Positions 49,878 to 57,175 of a stretch of DNA of 57,175 bases are shown here, piece after piece. A model generated the notes under the pieces. The model did not search any database and had not been told where the DNA came from. It saw only the letters and a list, made by a program, of their open reading frames with translations. This stretch comes from DAOVRD01 sp964521715 (GTDB lineage Bacteria; Planctomycetota; Brocadiia; SM23-32), in NCBI GenBank assembly GCA_964521715.1, contig CAZFSS010000027.1:1-57175 (forward strand). The letters run 5' to 3'. Made by a program: the position numbers and the translations under genes. Each line of letters begins with the position of its first letter. Within the stretch, counting starts at the first letter, position 1.

Positions 49878-51344
49878 ATGATGCTCTGCGGAATAGACGT
49901 CGGGACCCATGGCGCGCGCTGCGTCCTGGCGGGCCAGGACGGCGAGCTGCTGGCCCAGGGCGAACGCGCCTTCGGGCGCTCCGCCGGGCCGCTGCCAGAC
50001 GGATGGTTCGAGCAGGAGCCGGCCGCCTGGACCGACGCCGTCCGCCGGGCGGTCAGGCAGGCCTTGCAGGACGCCGCGAGCAGGGGGGCCGGCCGGGGCG
50101 TCGGCGCCGTCGGCGTCACCAGCACCAGCGGCACGCTCTGCGCACTCGACTCGGCGCGCAGGCCCCTCATGCCCGCCATCATGTACAACGATTCCCGGAG
50201 CCTGGAGGAGGCCGAGGCCGTGCAGGAGGCGGGCGCCGCCCTCTCGGCGAAGCTCGGCTACAGGTTCAGCTCCTCGTTCGCCCTCCCGAAGGCCCTGTGG
50301 CTGAAGCGCAACCGCCCCGAGGTCTACGCGCGGGCCGACCTGCTGCTCAGCCCCGCGGACTACGTCATCGGCTGGCTGACCGGCAACTGGCGCCGCTCCG
50401 ATCACACGAACGTGCTCAAGTGGGGCTACGACCTCCTGGAGGATCGCTGGCCGGACTTCATTGAAAGCAACCTCGGCCTGTCCGCGGCGTTCTTTCCCGC
50501 CGTGCAGAAGCCGGGAGCGCTCGCCGGCAACCTGACGGCGCAGAGGGCGGACGAACTCGGGCTGCCGGCGGGCATTCCCGTGGCGGCCGGCATGACGGAC
50601 GGCTGCGCCTCCCAGATCGCCAGCGGCGCCGTCTCACCCGGCGACTACAACACGACCATCGGCACGACGCTGGTCATCAAAGGCGTCAGCGAGAGGCTGC
50701 TCCTGGACCCGCTGGGCCGCGTCTACTGCCACCGGCATCCCGAGGGGTGGTGGCTGCCCGGCGGCGCCAGCAACACGGGGGCCGAATGCCTGGCCGTGGA
50801 GTTCGGCGCCGAAGAGACCGAAGCCCGAAGCGCCCGCGCCCTCCAGCGCAGCCCCACAGGCCTGGTCGCCTACCCCCTCGTGCGGAAGGGCGAACGGTTC
50901 CCGTTCCTGAACGCAGACGCCGAGGGCTTCCTGGTGGGCACGCCGAGGGACAGGGATGAGCTGTTCGCGGCGTATCTGGAGGGCGTGGCCTGCCTCGAAC
51001 GCCTCGCCTATGAGACGCTCGAGGGGCTCGGCGCCGAAGTCGGCGACGCAGTCTACTCCACCGGCGGCGGCGCCCGCAGCGACGCCTGGCTCCAGATCCG
51101 GGCCGACACGCTGAACAAGGTGGTCCTCCGCGCGAGCGGCGGTGCCGCCACGGGCGCGGCCATGGGTGCTGCCATCCTGGCCGCCGCGCTCGAATGCTAC
51201 GGGAGCGTCAGCGACGCAGCCCGTGCCATGGTCCACGTGGAGTGCAAAACGACGCCGCGCGCCGACCTCGCCAGCGCCTACTCGGCCATCTACGAGCGGT
51301 TCAAGGACGAGTGCCGGGCGCGCGGTTACCTGGAGGGCGGATGA
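49878..51344 (+). CDS. FGGY-family carbohydrate kinase
   Basis: 488 residues. Phosphorylates a sugar with ATP. N-terminal FGGY block: LCGIDVGTHGARCVLAG (phosphate 1), GWFEQEPAAW, then AVGVTSTSGTLCALD and PAIMYNDSRSLEEA. The C-terminal half has AAGMTDGCASQIASGAV, NTTIGTTLVIKG and YSTGGGARSDAWLQIRADT with the ATP-binding GGGAxS loop. The length and the G-M-T-D-G block fit the xylulokinase/ribulokinase branch; the exact sugar cannot be told. It starts 46 bases after the large secreted protein and precedes the beta-helix gene by about 43, so all are in one transcription unit. Confidence 0.92.
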   Translation: MMLCGIDVGTHGARCVLAGQDGELLAQGERAFGRSAGPLPDGWFEQEPAAWTDAVRRAVRQALQDAASRGAGRGVGAVGVTSTSGTLCALDSARRPLMPAIMYNDSRSLEEAEAVQEAGAALSAKLGYRFSSSFALPKALWLKRNRPEVYARADLLLSPADYVIGWLTGNWRRSDHTNVLKWGYDLLEDRWPDFIESNLGLSAAFFPAVQKPGALAGNLTAQRADELGLPAGIPVAAGMTDGCASQIASGAVSPGDYNTTIGTTLVIKGVSERLLLDPLGRVYCHRHPEGWWLPGGASNTGAECLAVEFGAEETEARSARALQRSPTGLVAYPLVRKGERFPFLNADAEGFLVGTPRDRDELFAAYLEGVACLERLAYETLEGLGAEVGDAVYSTGGGARSDAWLQIRADTLNKVVLRASGGAATGAAMGAAILAAALECYGSVSDAARAMVHVECKTTPRADLASAYSAIYERFKDECRARGYLEGG

Positions 51345-51386
51345 GGCGGCCTTTCCCCATGCTTCAGACACAGCCGGGAGAAGACG

Positions 51387-52451
51387 ATGATGGTTCAAGG
51401 CCAGTTGGACGTGCTCGCTTTCGGCGCGGTCGGTGACGGCAAAAAGGACGACACGACGGCGATTCAGAAGGCCATAGACGCCGCGGCGGAGACGGGCGGC
51501 ACAGTGGTTTTCCCGGCCGGTTCCTATCCGTGTTCGACACTGCGGATGCGTCCTCACGTGGGTCTCTTCGGCCACCCGACTTGGAGCTACCGGGACTTCG
51601 GCGGCGCCGTTCTCCGGCTTGCGGATGAGGACGCGCCGTGCCTTGTGGACCTGACCGGCGCCTTCGGCGCCACCGTTAACGGGCTCTCCCTGGACGGCGC
51701 GAAGCTCGGCGACGGAGTCCACGGAATCCTGATCGACAAGCCCGACTACGGCAAGCAGGAGGACGTCCCCCGCATCGAGCGATGCCGCATCGCCGGCTTC
51801 ACCGGGGATGGCATACGGCTCAGCCGCATCTGGTGCTTCATCGTCCGCCACTGCATGTCGGCGCACAACCGCGGCTGCGGCCTCTGGGTGCGCGGCTGGG
51901 ACGGCTTCATCCTGGACAACTGGCTCTCGGGCAACAAGGGCGCTGGCTACGGCGCCTACGAGGAGAACGCCTCGGTCACCATGACCGGCAACCGCATCGA
52001 GTGGAACGCGGCAGGCGGCATCGTCGTCAAAGGCGGCAACCACTACAACATCGGCAACAACTACATAGACCGCTCCGGCGGACCGGGCATCACCTGGCTG
52101 CCCCGCGGCGAGCAGTGGGGGCTGGTCGTCTCGGCGACCGGCAACGTCATCTACCGCAGCGGCAAGCCTGATTGGCGGGCGCTCGAGGAGCATGAGAGCG
52201 CCCACGCACGCTTCGAGCACGTGCGGGGACTCACCTTCATGGGCAACACCATGAACGTCGGGCGGGACGACGGCGGCAAGGGCGAGTGGTCCCCCCGGTG
52301 CGGCATCGTCTACGGCCCGCTAGCCGACAGCGTCATCCAGGGGAACGTGCTGCACGGCGGCGCGCTCCAGGAGCTCCTGGTCGACCTGGGCGGCCACGGC
52401 GAGAACGTCATCGTCCGGGACAACCCGGGCAGCCTCTTCAAGACCCCCTGA
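51387..52451 (+). CDS. Right-handed beta-helix protein (pectate lyase 3 type)
   Basis: 354 residues, two candidate ATGs at 51387 and 51390. It starts with the pectate-lyase-3 signature LDVLAFGAVGDGKKDDTTAI, followed by a parallel beta-helix: VNGLSLDGAKLGDGVHGILI, IAGFTGDGIRLSRIWCFIV, NWLSGNKGAGYGAYEE, TGNRIEWNAAGGIVVKGGN, NYIDRSGGPGITWL and MGNTMNVGRDDGGKG. Proteins of this kind bind or cleave uronic-acid-rich polymers. No signal peptide is evident, so it may act inside the cell or leave by another route. It is part of the carbohydrate cluster. Confidence 0.85.
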   Translation: MMVQGQLDVLAFGAVGDGKKDDTTAIQKAIDAAAETGGTVVFPAGSYPCSTLRMRPHVGLFGHPTWSYRDFGGAVLRLADEDAPCLVDLTGAFGATVNGLSLDGAKLGDGVHGILIDKPDYGKQEDVPRIERCRIAGFTGDGIRLSRIWCFIVRHCMSAHNRGCGLWVRGWDGFILDNWLSGNKGAGYGAYEENASVTMTGNRIEWNAAGGIVVKGGNHYNIGNNYIDRSGGPGITWLPRGEQWGLVVSATGNVIYRSGKPDWRALEEHESAHARFEHVRGLTFMGNTMNVGRDDGGKGEWSPRCGIVYGPLADSVIQGNVLHGGALQELLVDLGGHGENVIVRDNPGSLFKTP

Positions 52452-52465
52452 CGGCGAGGCCGGGC

Positions 52466-52494
52466 TTGATTTTTCGGGGCGACTCAGCTAAAAA
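52466..52494 (+). promoter_or_regulatory. Promoter of the Gfo/Idh/MocA gene
   Basis: TTGATT, 17 bases, TAAAAA, in the 167-base gap before the oxidoreductase gene. Confidence 0.5.
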
Positions 52495-52618
52495 GGCTCC
52501 TGCGACGCCCGGCAGGGGCGGCCTGGGGCGCGGCGACGGCCCGGCCGCAGACCGGATGTCGCTCGACCCGTCTCACCGGGGTCACTCGGGAGGAAATCAC
52601 GCACAAAGGAGCCGCGTC

Positions 52619-53791
52619 ATGGCTGAGAAGAAGGTCTTGAACGTAGGTCTGATCGGCTGCGGGTTCATGGGCAAAGCGCATAGCTTCGGCTATCGCAACG
52701 TCAACGAGATGTGGGATCCGCCGGTCAAGGTCGTCATGAAGTGCATCGCCGGCAACGAGCCGGCAAGGGTCGTGAAGGCGGCAGCGCACACGTACGGCTG
52801 GGAGGAGTACGAGACGGACTGGCGGAAGCTGGTCGAACGGGACGACATCGACCTGATCGACATCAGCACGCCGAACTTCGTGCACGTTGAGGAGGCCCTC
52901 GTCGCCGCGGAGGCCGGCAAGCACATCCTGTGCGAGAAGCCGCTCGCCAACGATCTGGCCGGCGCCAAGCAGATGATGGCGGCCGTCCAGAAGGCGCGCG
53001 TCAAGGCCATGTGCGGCTTCACGTATCGCCAGGCGCCTGCCGTCCAGCTCGCCAAGCAGATGATCGCTGCGGGCGAGGTCGGCCAGATCTACCACTTCCG
53101 CGCCCGCTACCTGCAGGACTGGATCATGGATCCGAACTTCCCGCTCGTCTGGCGGCTGCAGAAGCAGTTCGCCGGCAGCGGAGCCCTCGGCGACCTGGGC
53201 GCACACGTCGCTGACATGGCCCTCTTCCTGGTCGGCAACATGTCCGAAGTGTGCGGCGAACTGAAGACGTTCATCAAGAAGCGCCCGCTCCTGAAGTCAA
53301 CGGGCGGCGCCGCCCTGACCGACCGCAAGGGCGGCGCGAAGATGGGCGTCGTCACCGTGGACGACACGGCCATCTGGAACGCGCGGTTCGGCAACGGCGC
53401 GCTCGGCACGTTCGAGGTCACCCGCTTCGGCGGCGGACGCAAGAACTACCACACCTGGGAGATCAACGGCTCGAAGGCCTCCATCGGCTGGAACTTCGAA
53501 GACATGAACTACCTGGAGTACTGGAAGGACGGCGAGGGCGCCAAGCAGGGATACCGCAAGGTCCTCGCCACCCATCCGGAGACGCCGAAGTGGAAGGCCT
53601 GGTGGCCCGACGGCCACATCATCGGCTACGGCGAGTGCTTCGCGAACGAGATCATGGAGATGGTCAGCGCCATCGCCGGGAACCGCCAGCCCGTGCCCAG
53701 CTTCCGCGACGGGCTCAAGTGCCAGGCCGTGCTGGAGGCGGTGGCCCAGTCAGCCAAGAGCCGCAAGTGGACCCGCGTCCCGAAGGTGTGA
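52619..53791 (+). CDS. Gfo/Idh/MocA-family oxidoreductase
   Basis: 390 residues from the ATG at 52619 with AAGGAG eight bases upstream; the frame is open to the left but without homology. Rossmann fold start LNVGLIGCGFMGKAHSFGYR binds NAD(P), then DLIDISTPNFVHVEEALVA and the family box HILCEKPLANDL, where Lys is catalytic. The C-terminal domain has FRARYLQDWIMDPNFPLVWR, GSGALGDLGAHVADMALFL and KASIGWNFEDMNYLEYWKDG. Such enzymes oxidise sugars or their derivatives. It precedes the sugar isomerase/epimerase, the typical pairing for inositol- or sugar-type catabolism in Planctomycetota. Confidence 0.93.
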   Translation: MAEKKVLNVGLIGCGFMGKAHSFGYRNVNEMWDPPVKVVMKCIAGNEPARVVKAAAHTYGWEEYETDWRKLVERDDIDLIDISTPNFVHVEEALVAAEAGKHILCEKPLANDLAGAKQMMAAVQKARVKAMCGFTYRQAPAVQLAKQMIAAGEVGQIYHFRARYLQDWIMDPNFPLVWRLQKQFAGSGALGDLGAHVADMALFLVGNMSEVCGELKTFIKKRPLLKSTGGAALTDRKGGAKMGVVTVDDTAIWNARFGNGALGTFEVTRFGGGRKNYHTWEINGSKASIGWNFEDMNYLEYWKDGEGAKQGYRKVLATHPETPKWKAWWPDGHIIGYGECFANEIMEMVSAIAGNRQPVPSFRDGLKCQAVLEAVAQSAKSRKWTRVPKV

Positions 53792-54051
53792 TGCAGACAT
53801 CCACCACGGAGGCAGCCTACTCCGCCGTCACTGCTCTGCTGAAGCTACGCAGTGCGGAGCAGAGAGCAGCATCGGCTGCGAAGGCCGGACGGAGAGCACG
53901 GAGAACGACAGGCATTGGTACAACGACACAACCAAGATGACGGCGGGCTCGTTCGAGCTCTTCTTCCCGTGCCGTTCTCAGTGTCCTCCGTGTCTCCGTG
54001 GTGATCCGGTGTGTTGAGAAGCCAGCACTGTGCGACGAGGGAGGTATGAAG
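53792..54051. repeat. Gap with dispersed CACGGAG-type repeat
   Basis: 260 bases between the oxidoreductase and isomerase genes. Two diverged copies of an A/G-rich repeat (GGAGAGCACGGAGAACGACA near 53889-53911, and its reverse complement form CCTCCGTGTCTCCGTGGTG near 53986-54004) face each other. This matches a dispersed repeat common in environmental genomes. No gene seen. Confidence 0.5.
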
Positions 54052-55041
<990 letters not shown>

Positions 55042-55172
55042 CGCCTTGGTGTCCGCCCATGCCCCGGCGAAGTCGGATCGCTTCGGCGGACGAACTTGCG
55101 GAACCAGCACCGGTTCTTGGCACACTGGAGGCTTGGTCTCACAGGGGCCTCGGTGCGCAGGGGATGCTCTGG

Positions 55173-56375
55173 ATGACCCACCAGCTTCGAGAACGCGGGG
55201 CGCGGCTGCGTTCCGTCAGTGTGCGGAACTACAAGAGCCTGGAGAACGTCTGCGTTGATCTCGAGTCATTGACCGTCTTTGTCGGCCCAAACGGCGTCGG
55301 GAAGAGCAACTTCATAGACGCCTTGGCTTTCGTACAGGAGTGCCTCGCGACGTCGGTGGAACTAGCGTTCAAAAACCGCGGTGGGGTCGGGGCTGTGCCG
55401 TTTCGGTCGGCGGCACGCCTTAGGAGCGTTGGCTTCGACTTGGAGCTTGATCTGCCCGGCGGCTCAGAGGCGAACTACGCGTTCGAAATCGTTCCCCAGG
55501 CGGAAGGGCAGTTCCGAATCTCGAGGGAATGGTGCGAGGTGCGCGAGTTCATGGGGAGATCTCCCGCATTCAGGGTGGAGGACGGCGTTTTCAAACAACC
55601 GATTGAAGGAATCCAGGCTCAGATCCCGGCGGACCGCCTTGCCCTATACGCTGCGTCCTTCAATGACACGTATCGTCCCGTGTACGACTTCCTGACGGGG
55701 ATGCGTTTCTACTCCATCCGACCGGACAAGCTGCGCGAGTTCCAGGACGCCGATCCCGGTGAATCCCTGAAGCGGGACGGCAGCAACGCTGCAGCCGTGC
55801 TCAAGAGGCTTCGAGGGCCAAAGCATTCCGAAGCCTACGAGCGGCTCTGTGCTCTGCTGTCGGGAGTTGTTGACGGGGTCAGGAAGGTCGAGTACAAGCC
55901 CGTCGGTCAGAAGGAAACAGTCCAGTTCAAGCAGGATGTTGGGGAGAAGCGGGACCGGACGTTCTCCGCCCTGAACATGTCCGACGGCACCCTGAGGGTC
56001 CTGGGCCTCTTGCTTGCCGTCTACCAATCGAAGGAACCGACCGTCCTTGCGATCGAGGAACCTGAGTCAACAGTCCATCCCGCAGCGGCCGAGTTGATCC
56101 TCGAGGTGCTGGCAGACGCAGCGACGCGTTACCAAGTCCTTCTGACAACGCACAGCCCGGACCTGATCGACTCCAAGGCCCTCGACGACTCACAGATCCG
56201 CGTGGTTGCCATGGAGAAGGGCAAGACTCTCATCGGCCCCCTCGCCGAGCATAGCCGAGAGGCGATAAGGCAGAGGCTGTACACCCCCGGAGAGCTGCTG
56301 CGAGTCGACGAGCTAGACGTGGACAAGGACGCTGCGGCCGACAGAGCGGAGGGAGGCGGCCGCCCCGCTTCGTAA
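55173..56375 (+). CDS. AAA ATPase of the OLD/RecF-like AAA_21 type
   Basis: 400 residues. I take the ATG at 55173, with AGGGG eight bases upstream; 55164 is the alternative. An ABC-type AAA: RSVSVRNYKSLENVCVDLES and Walker A FVGPNGVGKSNFID (about 36-49) at the N-terminus, a helical insert (about 80-250), then a signature NMSDGTLRVLGLLLAVY, Walker B VLAIEEPESTVHPAAAELIL and the H-loop LLTTHSPDLIDSK. In PARIS, OLD and similar defence pairs such an ATPase controls a TOPRIM nuclease; the next gene, 25 bases on, is DUF4276. It overlaps nothing else and is on the same strand as the carbohydrate cluster but probably a separate unit. Confidence 0.85.
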   Translation: MTHQLRERGARLRSVSVRNYKSLENVCVDLESLTVFVGPNGVGKSNFIDALAFVQECLATSVELAFKNRGGVGAVPFRSAARLRSVGFDLELDLPGGSEANYAFEIVPQAEGQFRISREWCEVREFMGRSPAFRVEDGVFKQPIEGIQAQIPADRLALYAASFNDTYRPVYDFLTGMRFYSIRPDKLREFQDADPGESLKRDGSNAAAVLKRLRGPKHSEAYERLCALLSGVVDGVRKVEYKPVGQKETVQFKQDVGEKRDRTFSALNMSDGTLRVLGLLLAVYQSKEPTVLAIEEPESTVHPAAAELILEVLADAATRYQVLLTTHSPDLIDSKALDDSQIRVVAMEKGKTLIGPLAEHSREAIRQRLYTPGELLRVDELDVDKDAAADRAEGGGRPAS

Positions 56376-56400
56376 CTGAGGGTCCGACTGAGCCGATCCA

Positions 56401-56991
56401 ATGGCCACAATAGCACCCATCATCGAGGGGTACGCAGAAGTGCAGTCCGCACCGGTCCTTCTGCGACGGGTCCTGGCAGAATGTCGCCGCCACGACGTCG
56501 CAGTAGCCCGTCCGTTCCGTGTGAGCCGCACCCAAGTTGTCCGTCCGCACGAAATCGAGCGTGCCGTAACTCAGACACTCCGTTCGCGAGAGGGCGTGAC
56601 CGGCGTGCTCATTCTCCTCGACGCTGACGACGACTGTGCCGCGCAGCTGGGACCCGAGCTGCGCTCTCGCGCTCAACAGGTCTCTGGCGTGCCGGTCGAA
56701 GTTGTGCTCGCGGTCAGGGAACTGGAGGCATGGTTCCTGGCAGCGAAGGAGTCCCTCAGAGGCTACAAGGGGATCAGACAGGACGCATCTGCTCCGTCTG
56801 ACGCGGAGGCAATCCGAGGAGCCCAAGAAAAGCTTTCGCAGAACATGGAGGGCCGCACCTACTTGCCTACGCACGACCAGCCGGGCTTCGCCGATAGGAT
56901 GGACATGAGCATGGCCCGCCAAGGAAGCCCGTCCTTTGCCTTCTTCCTCGGCGCAGTGCAGCGCCTAGCAAGCCAGTCCCAGGCAGTCTGA
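56401..56991 (+). CDS. DUF4276 (TOPRIM-like) protein, partner of the AAA ATPase
   Basis: 196 residues from the ATG at 56401. The fold is recognised from IAPIIEGYAEVQSAPVLLRR, whose Glu is the TOPRIM acid, and GVLILLDADDDCAAQLGPEL, the second acidic box DxDDD, followed by VVLAVRELEAWFLAAKESLR. This is the DUF4276 family, seen with an AAA_21 ATPase in many putative phage-defence pairs. TOPRIM acids bind Mg2+ for nicking or cleavage. The family's end YLPTHDQPGFADRMDMSMAR, ARRKSPSF-like, is also present. Partner and promoter are shared with the upstream ATPase gene. Confidence 0.85.
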   Translation: MATIAPIIEGYAEVQSAPVLLRRVLAECRRHDVAVARPFRVSRTQVVRPHEIERAVTQTLRSREGVTGVLILLDADDDCAAQLGPELRSRAQQVSGVPVEVVLAVRELEAWFLAAKESLRGYKGIRQDASAPSDAEAIRGAQEKLSQNMEGRTYLPTHDQPGFADRMDMSMARQGSPSFAFFLGAVQRLASQSQAV

Positions 56992-57175
56992 TCCGTTGGG
57001 GTGGAACAGGCGAAGCGTTCGAGTTCGTGTGCGAGACGGACTGCCAGGGCAACGCTTGGGCGCTCGGCAGCGCTGTTCGTGAGCGCGCAGCGCTCCATGG
57101 GCCGCAAAGAAGCGGCTTGATGCTATTGAGCTCGGCATATTGAAAGTAGGGTCGCGAGTTTCCGACAATTCGGGG
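56992..57175. other. Right edge of window, no gene seen
   Basis: 184 bases after the DUF4276 gene. No reading frame with a ribosome site, no tRNA and no convincing promoter. Confidence 0.4.

Overview
This is a GC-rich bacterial chromosome segment, most likely from a member of Planctomycetota or a nearby PVC/FCB-type lineage recovered from the environment. The lineage call is an inference. It rests on an HX9DG/DUF1559-like pseudopilin locus, a sulfatase remnant, a Gfo/Idh/MocA plus sugar isomerase/epimerase plus FGGY kinase plus beta-helix cluster, many HEAT/TPR lipoproteins, SpoIIE-type phosphatases and a small histone-fold protein. No rRNA is present to settle it.

Layout. (1) Positions 1-9.2 kb, all on the minus strand: a surface or secretion locus with a pseudopilin, a secreted protein, a 1851-residue RHS/YD-repeat protein ending in an HExxH metallopeptidase-like tip, a small membrane protein, and a TPR protein cut by the left edge. 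The TPR protein's tail is encoded by 24-bp tandem repeats. (2) 9.5-16.7 kb: a degraded integrative element next to tRNA-Leu, with an intact tyrosine integrase, an excisionase-like HTH protein, a P-loop replication-type ATPase, unknown cargo and a second, broken integrase. (3) 16.8-30.5 kb: core genes, including tRNA-Leu, tRNA-Pro and tRNA-Arg, a tandem pair of S41 proteases (one catalytically dead), a HAD phosphatase, a SIMPL protein, a sulfatase pseudogene, CorA, a receiver-SpoIIE phosphatase, a LysM protein with a degenerate M23 domain, RpiB, a HEAT lipoprotein and a DUF3108 protein. (4) 30.7-36.1 kb: a complete type II-C CRISPR-Cas locus. It has 13 repeats and 12 spacers, then cas2, cas1 and cas9 on the minus strand, and a tracrRNA upstream of cas9 on the plus strand. 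(5) 36.1-46.6 kb: a HEAT protein, purM, a flippase-like membrane protein, a STAS/SpoIIE-HATPase partner-switching pair, a Mut7-C protein, a PQQ-propeller lipoprotein, a histone-fold protein and a zinc polyol dehydrogenase. (6) 46.8-55.0 kb: a plus-strand carbohydrate cluster. (7) 55.1-57.0 kb: an AAA ATPase plus a DUF4276 (TOPRIM-like) pair that resembles a two-gene defence module.

The most interesting part is the CRISPR locus. Every repeat contains a sigma70-like promoter (TTGACG, 16 bp, TACACT) firing into the next spacer. The tracrRNA has its own promoter, with the predicted start at the first base of the anti-repeat, and its own terminator. Read on the other strand, the anti-repeat is itself a repeat-like promoter (TTGACC, 18 bp, TACACT) aimed at cas9. 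cas9 as given carries a one-base frameshift in a run of four G (35588-35591) between the bridge helix and the recognition lobe, so the system is either inactivated, switchable or affected by a sequence error.

Coordinates of starts are my choices from Shine-Dalgarno spacing and signal peptides. Family names come from recognising motifs by eye, not from a search.
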